The notes under the pieces were generated by a model. It ran no database searches. It had not been told where the DNA came from and saw only the letters and a program-made list of their open reading frames with translations. From Stenotrophomonas sp. UBA2629 (GTDB lineage Bacteria; Pseudomonadota; Gammaproteobacteria; Xanthomonadales; Xanthomonadaceae): a stretch of DNA of 64,000 nucleotides. Shown piece after piece: positions 43,689 through 52,254 of the stretch (position 1 is its first letter; every line of letters begins with the position of its first letter). Made by a program: the position numbers and the translations under genes. The stretch covers positions 249,203 through 313,202 of the forward strand of contig DEOB01000011.1 of NCBI GenBank assembly GCA_002359895.1. Direction: 5' to 3'.

Positions 43689-44498
43689 TTACTGAATGCG
43701 CGTCCCGATACGGGAAGGCTCAAAACTGTTCTTGCAGAACCAGCCGCTGCAGTTCAACCAGATCAGGAACGCTTTGCCGCGCAGGTTCTGCTCCGGCAGC
43801 ACGCCCCAGAAACGACCGTCATCACTGTTGTCACGGTTGTCGCCCATGACCAGGTAATGGCCCTGCGGCACATTCCACTCGCCCTGGCTGCGCGGATCAA
43901 AGGCGCCCAGCTGTTCCAGCACGGTATGGGTGCGGCCCGGCAGGTGTTCGGTCAGCAAGGTCTGGCCGGTCTGCTTGCCGTCAAACAGGTACTCACCCTT
44001 GGATTCGTAGGACACCAACTGGCCGTTGATCGTCACCGAATCGCCCTGGAAGCTGATGTGGTCGCCCGGCAGGCCGATCACGCGTTTGATGAAGTTCTCA
44101 CCCTTCTGCGGATCGTCCGGGTTGCCCGGATGGCCCGGGAACTGGAACACCACCACATCGCCACGCGCCGGCTCGGACACCGGGATCACCTTGGTATTGG
44201 TGATGGGCAGACGGAAGCCGTAAGAGAACTTGTTGACCAGGATGAAATCGCCAATCAGCAGGTTGGGCATCATTGAGCTGGACGGAATCTTGTACGGCTC
44301 GGCAATGAAGCTGCGCAGGATCAACACCACCGCCAGCACCGGGAAGAACGCGCGGGAGTAATCCACAACCACCGGCTCGCCGCCGTCCAGCAGGCTGGCC
44401 TTCTCAGCGCGGCGCTTGGCCAGGAACAATTTGTCCAACAGCAGCACAAGACCCGAACCCAGCGTCAACACCACCAGGGCGATTTCAAACCATTTCAT
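43689..44498 (-). CDS. lepB: Signal peptidase I
   Basis: A 269-residue inner-membrane leader peptidase that cleaves Sec and Tat signal peptides. Two N-terminal TM helices (about 4-22 and 50-65) flank a short basic loop. Catalytic Ser75 is in PSSSMMPNL and Lys138 in FIKRVIGLPGD; GDNRDNSDDGR follows. It lies 97 bp after lepA, the classic lepA-lepB pair. Confidence 0.97.
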   Translation of the reverse strand: MKWFEIALVVLTLGSGLVLLLDKLFLAKRRAEKASLLDGGEPVVVDYSRAFFPVLAVVLILRSFIAEPYKIPSSSMMPNLLIGDFILVNKFSYGFRLPITNTKVIPVSEPARGDVVVFQFPGHPGNPDDPQKGENFIKRVIGLPGDHISFQGDSVTINGQLVSYESKGEYLFDGKQTGQTLLTEHLPGRTHTVLEQLGAFDPRSQGEWNVPQGHYLVMGDNRDNSDDGRFWGVLPEQNLRGKAFLIWLNCSGWFCKNSFEPSRIGTRIQ

Positions 44499-44595
44499 TC
44501 GTATTCCTTTGCAATGGGATGGGCGATGGGGAATCCGGGGCCCGTGGAAGCAGAACGGCGCCGCTTCTCACCAACCCCACACCCCGGACCACCTG

Positions 44596-46401
44596 CTACT
44601 TGTCCATCTGCAGCACGGCCAGGAAGGCTTCCTGCGGGATTTCCACGCGGCCTACCTGCTTCATGCGCTTCTTGCCTTCCTTCTGCTTTTCCAACAGCTT
44701 CTTCTTGCGCGAAATGTCGCCACCATAGCACTTGGCCAACACGTTCTTGCGCATGGCTTTGACCGTGGTACGGGCGATGATCTGCGCGCCGACTGCAGCC
44801 TGGATGGCCACGTCGAACATCTGCCGCGGGATCAGATCTTTCATCTTTTCGCACAGCTCGCGGCCGCGACGATCGGCGTGGCTGCGGTGCACGATCAACG
44901 ACAGTGCATCGACCTTGTCGCCGTTGATCAGCACGTCCAGACGCGCGAACGGGCCGGCATCAAAACGCACGAAGTGGTATTCCAGCGAGGCATAGCCACG
45001 GCTGACCGACTTGAGCTTGTCGAAGAAATCCAACACCACTTCGGCCATCGGCAGCTCATAGCTGATCTGCACCTGGCTGCCCATGTAGTTGATGCCGATC
45101 TGGCTGCCGCGCTTTTCTTCGCACAGCTTGATGATGCTGCCGATGTATTCCTCGGGGGTGAGGATGTTGGCGCGGATGATCGGCTCGCGGATTTCTTCAA
45201 TGGTGTTGATCGGCGGCAGCTTGGCGGGGTTGTCCATCATCACGATGGTGCCGTCGCTCTTGAGCACCTCGTAGATCACCGTCGGCGCGGTGCTGATCAG
45301 GTCGAGGTTGTACTCGCGCTCCAGACGCTCCTGCACGATTTCCATGTGCAGCATGCCCAGGAAGCCGCAACGGAAGCCAAAGCCCATGGCCTCGGAGCTT
45401 TCCGGCTCGAAACGCAGCGCCGCGTCGTTCAGGCGCAGCTTGTCCAGCGCTTCGCGCAGGTCCGGATAATCTTCGGCGTCCACCGGGAACAGGCCGGCGA
45501 ACACGCGCGGCTGCATTTCCTGGAAGCCCGGCAGCGGCTCGGCAGCCGGGTCGGCCATCAGGGTCAGCGTGTCGCCCACCGGGGCGCCATGCACATCCTT
45601 GATGCTGGCGTTGATCCAGCCCACTTCACCAGCACGCAGGGAAGGCATTTCCTTACGCTTGGGCGTGAAGACACCCACCTTGTCGACCAGATGCCAACGG
45701 CCGGTGGACATCACCTGGATCTTGTCGCCGGGCTTGATCTGGCCCTGCATCACGCGCACCAGCGAGACCACGCCCAGGTAGTTGTCGAACCACGAGTCGA
45801 TGATCAGTGCCTGCAGCTTGTCGCTGCCACGGTCAACCGGGGGCGGGATGCGGTGCACGATGGCTTCCAGCACCTCTTCCATGTTCAGGCCGGTCTTGGC
45901 GCTGACGGCGACCGCATCGGTGGCGTCGATACCGATCACCGCCTCGATCTCGGCCTTGGCACGGTCGATATCGGCGGTCGGCAGGTCGATCTTGTTCAGC
46001 ACCGGCACCACTTCCAGGCCCTGTTCGATGGCCGTGTAGCAGTTGGCGACCGACTGCGCTTCCACGCCCTGGGCCGCATCCACCACCAGCAGCGCGCCTT
46101 CGCAGGCGGCCAGCGAGCGGCTGACTTCGTAGGAGAAGTCGACGTGGCCGGGCGTGTCGATGAAGTTCAGGAAATAGGTCTGCCCGTTGCGCGCCGTATA
46201 GGGCACAGACACCGACTGCGACTTGATGGTGATGCCACGTTCGCGTTCGATGGGGTTGTTGTCGAGTACCTGCGCTTCCATTTCGCGCGCGCTCAAACCG
46301 CCGCACAACTGGATGATGCGGTCGGCAAGCGTGGACTTGCCGTGGTCGACGTGGGCGATGATGGAGAAGTTGCGGATCATCCGCATTGAATCGTGGGGCA
46401 T
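44596..46401 (-). CDS. lepA: Elongation factor 4 (LepA)
   Basis: A 601-residue translational GTPase that acts on stalled or initiating ribosomes. G1 is AHVDHGKST, followed by DTPGHVDF and NKIDLP; EF-G-like domains III and V and the LepA-specific C-terminal domain with CYGGDISRKKKLLEKQKEGKKRMK follow. Three possible ATGs lie within eight codons; most homologues begin at the MRNIRNFS-like Met (46386 here), so the true N terminus may be 5 residues shorter. No Shine-Dalgarno distinguishes them. Confidence 0.97.
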   Translation of the reverse strand: MPHDSMRMIRNFSIIAHVDHGKSTLADRIIQLCGGLSAREMEAQVLDNNPIERERGITIKSQSVSVPYTARNGQTYFLNFIDTPGHVDFSYEVSRSLAACEGALLVVDAAQGVEAQSVANCYTAIEQGLEVVPVLNKIDLPTADIDRAKAEIEAVIGIDATDAVAVSAKTGLNMEEVLEAIVHRIPPPVDRGSDKLQALIIDSWFDNYLGVVSLVRVMQGQIKPGDKIQVMSTGRWHLVDKVGVFTPKRKEMPSLRAGEVGWINASIKDVHGAPVGDTLTLMADPAAEPLPGFQEMQPRVFAGLFPVDAEDYPDLREALDKLRLNDAALRFEPESSEAMGFGFRCGFLGMLHMEIVQERLEREYNLDLISTAPTVIYEVLKSDGTIVMMDNPAKLPPINTIEEIREPIIRANILTPEEYIGSIIKLCEEKRGSQIGINYMGSQVQISYELPMAEVVLDFFDKLKSVSRGYASLEYHFVRFDAGPFARLDVLINGDKVDALSLIVHRSHADRRGRELCEKMKDLIPRQMFDVAIQAAVGAQIIARTTVKAMRKNVLAKCYGGDISRKKKLLEKQKEGKKRMKQVGRVEIPQEAFLAVLQMDK

Positions 46402-46485
46402 AGGTAGCGGCGTCGGCGCGGCGGCGTCAGGATAACGGCGGATTATCGCATGCCCGGGCGCGGCCCCGCACAGCGACCGGCCAGA

Positions 46486-46520
46486 CCTGAACGAAAGGAG
46501 CCGCCCGAAGGCGGCTCCCG
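46486..46520 (-). terminator. mucD terminator
   Basis: On the minus strand GGAGCCGCC-TTCG-GGCGGCTCC is followed by TTTCGTT, 35 nt after the mucD stop. It separates the rpoE-rseA-mucD group from lepA. Confidence 0.8.
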
Positions 46521-46553
46521 TTGCGGTAGCTGGGTTTCAGCGGACTCAGCCGG

Positions 46554-48077
46554 TCAGTCGCCGGCCCGCAGGGCCACGAAAGCACTATTGGGGCCACTAC
46601 GGACCAGCAGCATCACCACATCGCCCTTTTTGACGCCAGCCAGCTCGCGATTCAGCGCAGCAACACTACCCACTGGGGTACGGCCCACCTGCATCACGAC
46701 TACGCCCGGCGACAACCGTGCCTCACGCGCGGCCTGACTGTTCACGCCAGTGATGCGCACACCCTCGCCTGCGCCCAAGCCCAGCTGACGGCGCTCGGCG
46801 GCGGTCAGGTCAGCCAGTTCCAGGCCCAGCAGCGCATTGGCGCCGGTCTGCGGCTTGCCCTCATCGACCCCTGCCGCGGCATTGCCGGCACGCTGCGCGT
46901 CTTCGGCCAGCTCACTGAGGGTGACAGTGATGTCCCGTGCACGGCCTTCACGCACGATGCCCAGACGCACCTTGCTACCCGGCGGCATGGCGCCGATCAA
47001 CGGCGGCAGTTCGCTGGAGGAGTTGATCTCGATGCCATTGACCGAGCGGATCACATCGCCCACTTCAATGCCGGCCTTGGCCGCCGAGCCGTCCGGCACC
47101 ATCTGGTTGACCAGTGCGCCACGGCCGTCGGGCAGCTTCAGCCCTTCGGCGGCGTCGGCAGTGATGACACCTACCATGACTCCCAACTGGCCACGGCTGA
47201 CCTTGCCGGTCTTCTTGATCTGCTCCACGGCGTTCATGGCCAGATCAATCGGGATGGCGAAACTGATGCCCATGTAGCCGCCCGAAGCGGAGAAGATCTG
47301 CGAGTTGATGCCCACCACTTCGCCACGGGTGTTCAACAGCGGGCCACCGGAGTTGCCTTGGTTGATCGCCACATCGGTCTGGATGAACGGCACATAGCGC
47401 TGGTCGGCATACGGGTTGCTGCGGCCGGTGGCGCTGACGATGCCGGCGGTGACCGAGTGGTCCAGCCCGAACGGCGAGCCGATCGCCACCACCCACTGGC
47501 CCGGCTTGAGCGTGTTGGAATCACCCACGCGCACGGTCGGCAGGTTTTTGCCGTCGATCTTCAGCAGCGCCACGTCGTACTGGGCGTCGCTGCCGACCAC
47601 TTTGGCGGTGAACTCGCGGCGGTCACTCAACTTGACCTTGACCGACTCGGCGCCATCAACCACGTGGTGATTGGTCAGCACATAGCCGTCATTTGAGAGG
47701 ATGAAGCCCGAGCCCATGCCACGACCGCGCGGGCCGTTGTCCTGGCCACGCGGACCCTGCTGCCCCGGACCGGGGAAATCCGGGCCGAAGAAGCGGCGGA
47801 AGAACTCCGGCATCTGGTCCATGTCCGGGTTGCTGGCCATGCGCGGATCACGGCGGGCACCGATGACGGTTTCCACGTTGACCACGCCGGGGCCTACCTG
47901 GTCGACCAGCTGGGTGAAATCAGGCAGCCCCGCGACCAACTGCGGCGCTGGCGCAGCAGCGCGTGCCGCTGCGGCCTGCTCGGTCGGCGCGGCGGGGGCG
48001 GTGGTCTGGGCACAGGCGACCAACGGCAAGGTCATCGCCAACAGGCCAAAAATCTGGGAATGGATACGGTGCGTCAT
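46554..48077 (-). CDS. mucD: Periplasmic serine protease DegP/MucD (Do family)
   Basis: A 507-residue HtrA protease. The signal ends in LPLVAC, a possible lipobox, followed by an Ala/Pro-rich linker. The trypsin-like domain has His in LTNHHVVDG, Asp in QYDVALLKID and Ser in NQGNSGGPLLN; two PDZ domains follow. It degrades misfolded envelope proteins and, in Pseudomonas, restrains the AlgU response. GGAGG stands 10 nt before the ATG at 48077 and 4 nt before an in-frame TTG at 48083, so the start could be either. It is part of the sigma-E cluster but separated from rseA by 124 bp. Confidence 0.95.
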   Translation of the reverse strand: MTHRIHSQIFGLLAMTLPLVACAQTTAPAAPTEQAAAARAAAPAPQLVAGLPDFTQLVDQVGPGVVNVETVIGARRDPRMASNPDMDQMPEFFRRFFGPDFPGPGQQGPRGQDNGPRGRGMGSGFILSNDGYVLTNHHVVDGAESVKVKLSDRREFTAKVVGSDAQYDVALLKIDGKNLPTVRVGDSNTLKPGQWVVAIGSPFGLDHSVTAGIVSATGRSNPYADQRYVPFIQTDVAINQGNSGGPLLNTRGEVVGINSQIFSASGGYMGISFAIPIDLAMNAVEQIKKTGKVSRGQLGVMVGVITADAAEGLKLPDGRGALVNQMVPDGSAAKAGIEVGDVIRSVNGIEINSSSELPPLIGAMPPGSKVRLGIVREGRARDITVTLSELAEDAQRAGNAAAGVDEGKPQTGANALLGLELADLTAAERRQLGLGAGEGVRITGVNSQAAREARLSPGVVVMQVGRTPVGSVAALNRELAGVKKGDVVMLLVRSGPNSAFVALRAGD

Positions 48078-48165
48078 CGGCAACGGGCCTCCGGTTCATC
48101 GGGATACGGAAAGAACACCCTGCTCCGCCATGCCGGGTATTGGCAGGCTGACAGGATCAAAGGAA

Positions 48166-48195
48166 GGTGCCGGTGCGTGAACCCCAACCGGCACC
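48166..48195 (-). terminator. Weak hairpin between rseA and mucD
   Basis: A 9-bp stem GGTGCCGGT / ACCGGCACC with a 12-nt loop, 6 nt after the rseA stop. The minus-strand tail TTCCTTTG is only weakly T-rich, so it may lower read-through rather than stop it. Confidence 0.45.
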
Positions 48196-48201
48196 GCAAA
48201 C

Positions 48202-49101
48202 TCAATGGCGCGGTGTCAGCCGAGGCAGCTCGGTGGCACCGGCATCAGCGGCCGGCAAACTCGGCTCGAACGGGTAGAACGTCGCCCCACCCTGCTCGCG
48301 CGCCGGGAAGCTGGCATTCAATGCACCACCTTGCGAAAGCGCAGGCGACAACGCCGAGCGCGGCCATGGCCGGGCCTGCAGACTGCCCGCTGCCGCGAAG
48401 GGATCGGCCTGTAGACGCTGCGTGGGCATAGCCGGGAGAACCGGCGCAGCGGCCACCGCGCGTTGCGGCTCGTTAGCGCGGGCGATCGACGCTGCACGCG
48501 CGGCCTGCTGGGTGCGCGTGGCACTGCCACGGCGCTGGCTTGCATCCTGGCGACGGGCGGCCGCAACGGCCACGGCAGGAACGGCAGCAGCAAGCACGGC
48601 GGCATCGGCCATCACCGGGCCCGTATCCGCAGCCGGCGGTGCGGGCATGCTGGAAACCTGCGCGGTGGAGGCGATCACCGGATCGGGCAGCGCCTCACCC
48701 GGCAACTGCTCGCGCGCCATGAACAACGCCACCGCAGCGACCGAGGCTGCCAGCGCCGCGCCACCGCTCCAGCGCATCCAACCGCGCCGGGCCGGGCGCT
48801 GCGTCGCCATCGGCAGCGGACCATTCTGTTTCACGTCAGCGGCAATGGCCGCACGCACCTTTGCGCTGAAATCCATCGGCGCCGGCGCATAGGCCTGCCC
48901 CCGCAGGGTATCGCCCAGTACCTGCCAACGCTCCTGACAGGCGGACAGGTCCGCGTCGTGTTCGATACGGCGCAGCATGAAGCGCGCCTCATCGGCGGCC
49001 AATTCACCGTCCACCAAGGCAGACAGCTGCTGCCGGTAGTGGAGTTCAAATTTGTCGGCGGTGGCGTTCATTTTTTCCGGGGTACGACCTGTGGTGTTCA
49101 T
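48202..49101 (-). CDS. rseA: Anti-sigma-E factor RseA/MucA
   Basis: A 299-residue single-pass protein. The N-terminal anti-sigma domain reads QQLSALVDGELAADEARFMLRRI and holds sigma-E; a TM helix (about 110-130) and a long, disordered, Ala/Pro-rich periplasmic part follow. It is longer than E. coli RseA (216). GGAG sits 6 nt before the ATG, which overlaps the rpoE stop (ATGA). No rseB gene follows, unlike E. coli and Pseudomonas, matching the rpoE-rseA-mucD arrangement of Xanthomonas. Confidence 0.92.
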   Translation of the reverse strand: MNTTGRTPEKMNATADKFELHYRQQLSALVDGELAADEARFMLRRIEHDADLSACQERWQVLGDTLRGQAYAPAPMDFSAKVRAAIAADVKQNGPLPMATQRPARRGWMRWSGGAALAASVAAVALFMAREQLPGEALPDPVIASTAQVSSMPAPPAADTGPVMADAAVLAAAVPAVAVAAARRQDASQRRGSATRTQQAARAASIARANEPQRAVAAAPVLPAMPTQRLQADPFAAAGSLQARPWPRSALSPALSQGGALNASFPAREQGGATFYPFEPSLPAADAGATELPRLTPRH

Positions 49102-49718
49102 ACACGACTCCGTTCACGGGTTGCGCTGGCGGTGTCCAACAAAGGCCGCAGCTGAACGTCGATGGCCTCACGTGCGCGGAATATCCGCGAACGCACCGTA
49201 CCAATCGGGCAACCCATTTTCTGTGCGATTTCTTCGTAACTCATGCCTTCCACCTCTCGCAACGTGATGGCCGAACGCAATTCTTCAGGTAACGCATCAA
49301 CCGCCTTCATCACGGTCTGTTCCAACTCCTGCCGCATCAACTCACGCTCGGGCGTGTCGGTGTCGCGCAAGCGGGTGCCGCTGTCGAACTGCTCGGCATC
49401 ACCAATATCGACATCGTCGGTAGGCGGGCGCCGGTTGTGTGCAGCAAGGTAATTTTTTGCGGTGTTCACTGCGATCCGATGCAACCAGGTATAGAACTGG
49501 GCGTCGCCACGGAAACTGCCAATCGCGCGGTATGCGCGGATGAAAGTGTCCTGGGCCACGTCCTGACATTCACTCCAGTCAGCGATGTAGCGCCCGACCA
49601 GTGCCACGACACGATGCTGGTACTTGCGCACCAGGACATCAAACGCCGCGCTCTCGCCGTGCTGCACTCGCTTGACCAGCTCCAGGTCCAGCTCCTGTGG
49701 TGTTTCAACCTCGGCCAT
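49098..49718 (-). CDS. rpoE: RNA polymerase sigma factor RpoE (AlgU)
   Basis: A 206-residue ECF sigma factor. Region 2 contains DVAQDTFIRAYRAIGSFRG and region 4 the helix-turn-helix GMSYEEIAQKMGCPIGTVRSR. It directs the envelope-stress regulon and is held by RseA. The ATG at 49718 begins the recognisable MAEVETPQELD; GGAG lies about 11 nt upstream. A sequence resembling a sigma-E promoter lies 40-67 nt before the start, suggesting autoregulation. Confidence 0.96.
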   Translation of the reverse strand: MAEVETPQELDLELVKRVQHGESAAFDVLVRKYQHRVVALVGRYIADWSECQDVAQDTFIRAYRAIGSFRGDAQFYTWLHRIAVNTAKNYLAAHNRRPPTDDVDIGDAEQFDSGTRLRDTDTPERELMRQELEQTVMKAVDALPEELRSAITLREVEGMSYEEIAQKMGCPIGTVRSRIFRAREAIDVQLRPLLDTASATRERSRV

Positions 49719-49758
49719 AACGGGCCGCACTCCTGTCAGCCCAACCGACGTCGGGCAA

Positions 49759-49785
49759 TGAGACCGCTGCTCGCGGAAAAAGTTC
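49759..49785 (-). promoter_or_regulatory. Putative sigma-E-dependent autoregulatory promoter of rpoE
   Basis: On the minus strand GAACTT (49780-49785) is followed after 16 nt by TCTCA (49759-49763). This is close to the sigma-E consensus (GAACTT, 16-17 bp, TCTRA). Transcription would begin near 49752, giving a leader of about 33 nt. Confidence 0.55.
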
Positions 49786-49945
49786 AGTCCCCTCGCCGGA
49801 GGGGAGCGCACCGGCTTTTAACTCCCGTTCGGCTAGGCTGCAGGGAAGCAGTTGCCGGCGCGAACGCATCACAGTCCCAAGCATTGGGATTTGACGCCGG
49901 GGAAACAACCTCTGGATCATAGCGATCTTCTCCATACACAACCGG

Positions 49946-52021
49946 ATGGAACGTCCCATGCTCTCAGGCTTCGATGGGCTCCGCTTCAATCATTGGCACA
50001 CCGAACTGCGCCAGGACGGCATTGCCGTGCTCAGCCTCGACCGCAAAGACAGCCCCGTCAATGCGATGTCGCAGGACGTGCTGCTGGAACTGGGCGACAT
50101 TGTCGAGCGGCTGGCCATCGACCCGCCCAAGGGCGTGGTGGTCCGCTCGACCAAGGCAGCCGGCTTCATTGCCGGCGCGGACCTGAAGGAATTCCAGGAG
50201 TTCGACCGCCGCGGCACCGTCAATGACGCGATCCGTCGCGGTCAGAACGTGTACCAGAAGCTGGCTGAACTGCCCTGCCCGACCGTAGCCGCCATTCACG
50301 GTCACTGCCTGGGCGGCGGCACCGAGCTGGCGCTGGCCTGCCGCTACCGCGTTGCCTCCAATGACGCCTCCACCCGCATCGGCCTGCCAGAGACCCAGCT
50401 GGGCATCTTCCCGGGCTGGGGCGGCAGTTCGCGCCTGCCGCAGCTGGTGGGCGCCCCGGCCGCCATGGATATGATGCTGACCGGACGCACGCTGTCGGCG
50501 TCGGCCGCCCGTGGCATCGGCCTGGTGGACAAGGTTGCCGCACCGGCGGTGCTGGTGGATGCGGCGGTTTCCCTACTGCAGTCGGGCGTCACCCGGCCGT
50601 TCAAGCAGCGCGCCACCGCATGGGCCACCAACACCTGGCCGGCACGCAAGCTGCTGGCGCCGCAGATGGCCAAGCAGGTCGCGCGCAAAGCCAAGAAGGA
50701 TCAATACCCGGCGCCCTATGCGTTGATCAGCACCTGGGAGCGCACCGGCGGCAGCCCCATCCAGAAGCGCCTGGACGCCGAACGCCGTGCGGTGGTCAAA
50801 CTGGCCAGCAGCCCGACCGCGCGCAATCTGATCCGCATTTTCTTCCTGACCGAGCGCCTCAAGGGCCTGGGCGGCAAAGATTCGGGCATCCAGCACGTGC
50901 ATGTTGTGGGGGCCGGCGTGATGGGCGGCGATATCGCGGCGTGGGCGGCTTACAAGGGCTTCACCGTGACCCTGCAGGATCGCGAGCAGCGCTTCATCGA
51001 CCCGGCCATGGGCCGTGCGCAGACGCTGTTCGAAAAGAAAGTGAAAGACCCGGCCAAGCGCCCGGACGTCGCCGCGCGACTGAAGGCCGACCTGGCCGGT
51101 GACGGCGTGGCACAGGCGGACCTGGTGATTGAAGCCATCATCGAAAACCCGGAAGCCAAGCGCGCGCTGTACCAGACGTTGGAGCCGAAGATGAAGGCCG
51201 ATGCGCTACTGACCACCAACACCTCGTCCATTCCGCTGGTGGAGCTGCGCGACCACATCCAGCGCCCGGCGCAGTTTGCTGGCCTGCATTACTTCAACCC
51301 GGTGGCGCAGATGCCGCTGGTGGAAATCATCCATCACGACGGCATGGCGCCGGACACCGAAAAGCGGCTGGCCGCGTTCTGCAAGGCGCTGGGTAAGTTC
51401 CCGGTGCCGGTGGCGGGCACGCCGGGCTTTTTGGTCAACCGTGTGTTGTTCCCGTACATGCTGGAAGCTGCCACGGCTTATGCCGAGGGCATTCCGGGCC
51501 CTGTGATCGACAAGGCAGCGGTGAAGTTCGGCATGCCGATGGGGCCGATCGAACTGCTCGACACCGTGGGCCTGGACGTCGCCGCCGGCGTTGGCCAGGA
51601 GCTGGCGCCATTCCTGGGCCTGCAGATTCCGGCGGCGCTGGCCAGTGTTGAACAGGGCAAGCGCGGCAAGAAGGACGGCCAGGGCATCTACAAGTGGGAG
51701 AACGGCCGCGCGGTGAAGCCGGAGGTCGCCAAGGATTATCAGGCGCCGTCTGATCTGGAAGACCGGCTGATTCTGCCGCTGCTCAACGAAGCAGTGGCCT
51801 GCCTGCACGATGGCGTGGTGAGCGATGCGGATCTGCTCGACGCCGGGGTGATCTTCGGCACTGGGTTTGCGCCGTTCCGCGGCGGCCCGATCCAGCACAT
51901 CCGCGCCACTGGTGCTGATTCACTGGTGGAGAAACTCAAGACCCTGCAGGCGCGTCACGGCGATCGCTTCGCGCCGCGTCAGGGCTGGGACATGCCGGTG
52001 CTGCGCGAGCCGGTTGCTTGA
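49946..52021 (+). CDS. fadB: Fatty-acid oxidation multienzyme, enoyl-CoA hydratase/3-hydroxyacyl-CoA dehydrogenase
   Basis: A 691-residue FadB/FadJ-type protein. The N-terminal crotonase domain has the oxyanion-hole GADLKEF and both catalytic Glu regions (GGGTELALACRYR and IGLPETQLGIFPGWGG). The dehydrogenase half has the NAD motif VVGAGVMGGDIA and catalytic His in GLHYFNPVAQMPLVEII. It performs two steps of beta-oxidation. It is shorter than E. coli FadB (729) and lacks the adjacent fadA gene, so it looks more like FadJ or the stand-alone Xanthomonas version. An ATG at 49958 is an alternative start. A strong terminator follows. Confidence 0.94.
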   Translation: MERPMLSGFDGLRFNHWHTELRQDGIAVLSLDRKDSPVNAMSQDVLLELGDIVERLAIDPPKGVVVRSTKAAGFIAGADLKEFQEFDRRGTVNDAIRRGQNVYQKLAELPCPTVAAIHGHCLGGGTELALACRYRVASNDASTRIGLPETQLGIFPGWGGSSRLPQLVGAPAAMDMMLTGRTLSASAARGIGLVDKVAAPAVLVDAAVSLLQSGVTRPFKQRATAWATNTWPARKLLAPQMAKQVARKAKKDQYPAPYALISTWERTGGSPIQKRLDAERRAVVKLASSPTARNLIRIFFLTERLKGLGGKDSGIQHVHVVGAGVMGGDIAAWAAYKGFTVTLQDREQRFIDPAMGRAQTLFEKKVKDPAKRPDVAARLKADLAGDGVAQADLVIEAIIENPEAKRALYQTLEPKMKADALLTTNTSSIPLVELRDHIQRPAQFAGLHYFNPVAQMPLVEIIHHDGMAPDTEKRLAAFCKALGKFPVPVAGTPGFLVNRVLFPYMLEAATAYAEGIPGPVIDKAAVKFGMPMGPIELLDTVGLDVAAGVGQELAPFLGLQIPAALASVEQGKRGKKDGQGIYKWENGRAVKPEVAKDYQAPSDLEDRLILPLLNEAVACLHDGVVSDADLLDAGVIFGTGFAPFRGGPIQHIRATGADSLVEKLKTLQARHGDRFAPRQGWDMPVLREPVA

Positions 52022-52047
52022 GTGGTTGAGGCGTTTGTGGAATGGAA

Positions 52048-52076
52048 AACGGAGCCTTGAGGGCTCCGTTTTTTTT
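52048..52076 (+). terminator. fadB terminator
   Basis: AACGGAGCC-TTGAG-GGCTCCGTT followed by six or more Ts, 27 nt after the stop. Confidence 0.9.
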
Positions 52077-52116
52077 GGGGGGGGCATTGGCTCTGGGGAT
52101 AGGTGCTTGGAGCCTC

Positions 52117-52158
52117 CCCTCACCCCAACCCCTCTCCCGCAGGCGGGAGAGGGGCTTT
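52117..52158 (+). repeat. GC-rich palindromic intergenic repeat, pair D left unit
   Basis: CCCTCACCCCAACC, then the hairpin CCCTCTCCCGC / GCGGGAGAGGG and GCTTTAAAG. The spacer segment 52155-52193 is the reverse complement of 195-233 in pair A with about ten differences. Confidence 0.85.
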
Positions 52159-52201
52159 AAAGCTGCAATTGCTCACACCGCTTCAACTTGCAGAACGCCT
52201 G

Positions 52202-52241
52202 AGCTCCTCTCCCGCTTGCGGGAGAGGGGTTGGGGTGAGGG
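52202..52241 (-). repeat. GC-rich palindromic intergenic repeat, pair D right unit
   Basis: AGCTCCTCTCCCGC-TT-GCGGGAGAGGGG followed by TTGGGGTGAGGG. It ends 14 bp before the stop codon of the convergent czcD-like gene. Confidence 0.85.
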
Positions 52242-52254
52242 CAACGCACTTCAC

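Noticed and set aside
44416..46389. 657-codon plus-strand open frame opposite lepA
   Set aside because: Antisense shadow; the lepA strand has every GTPase motif.
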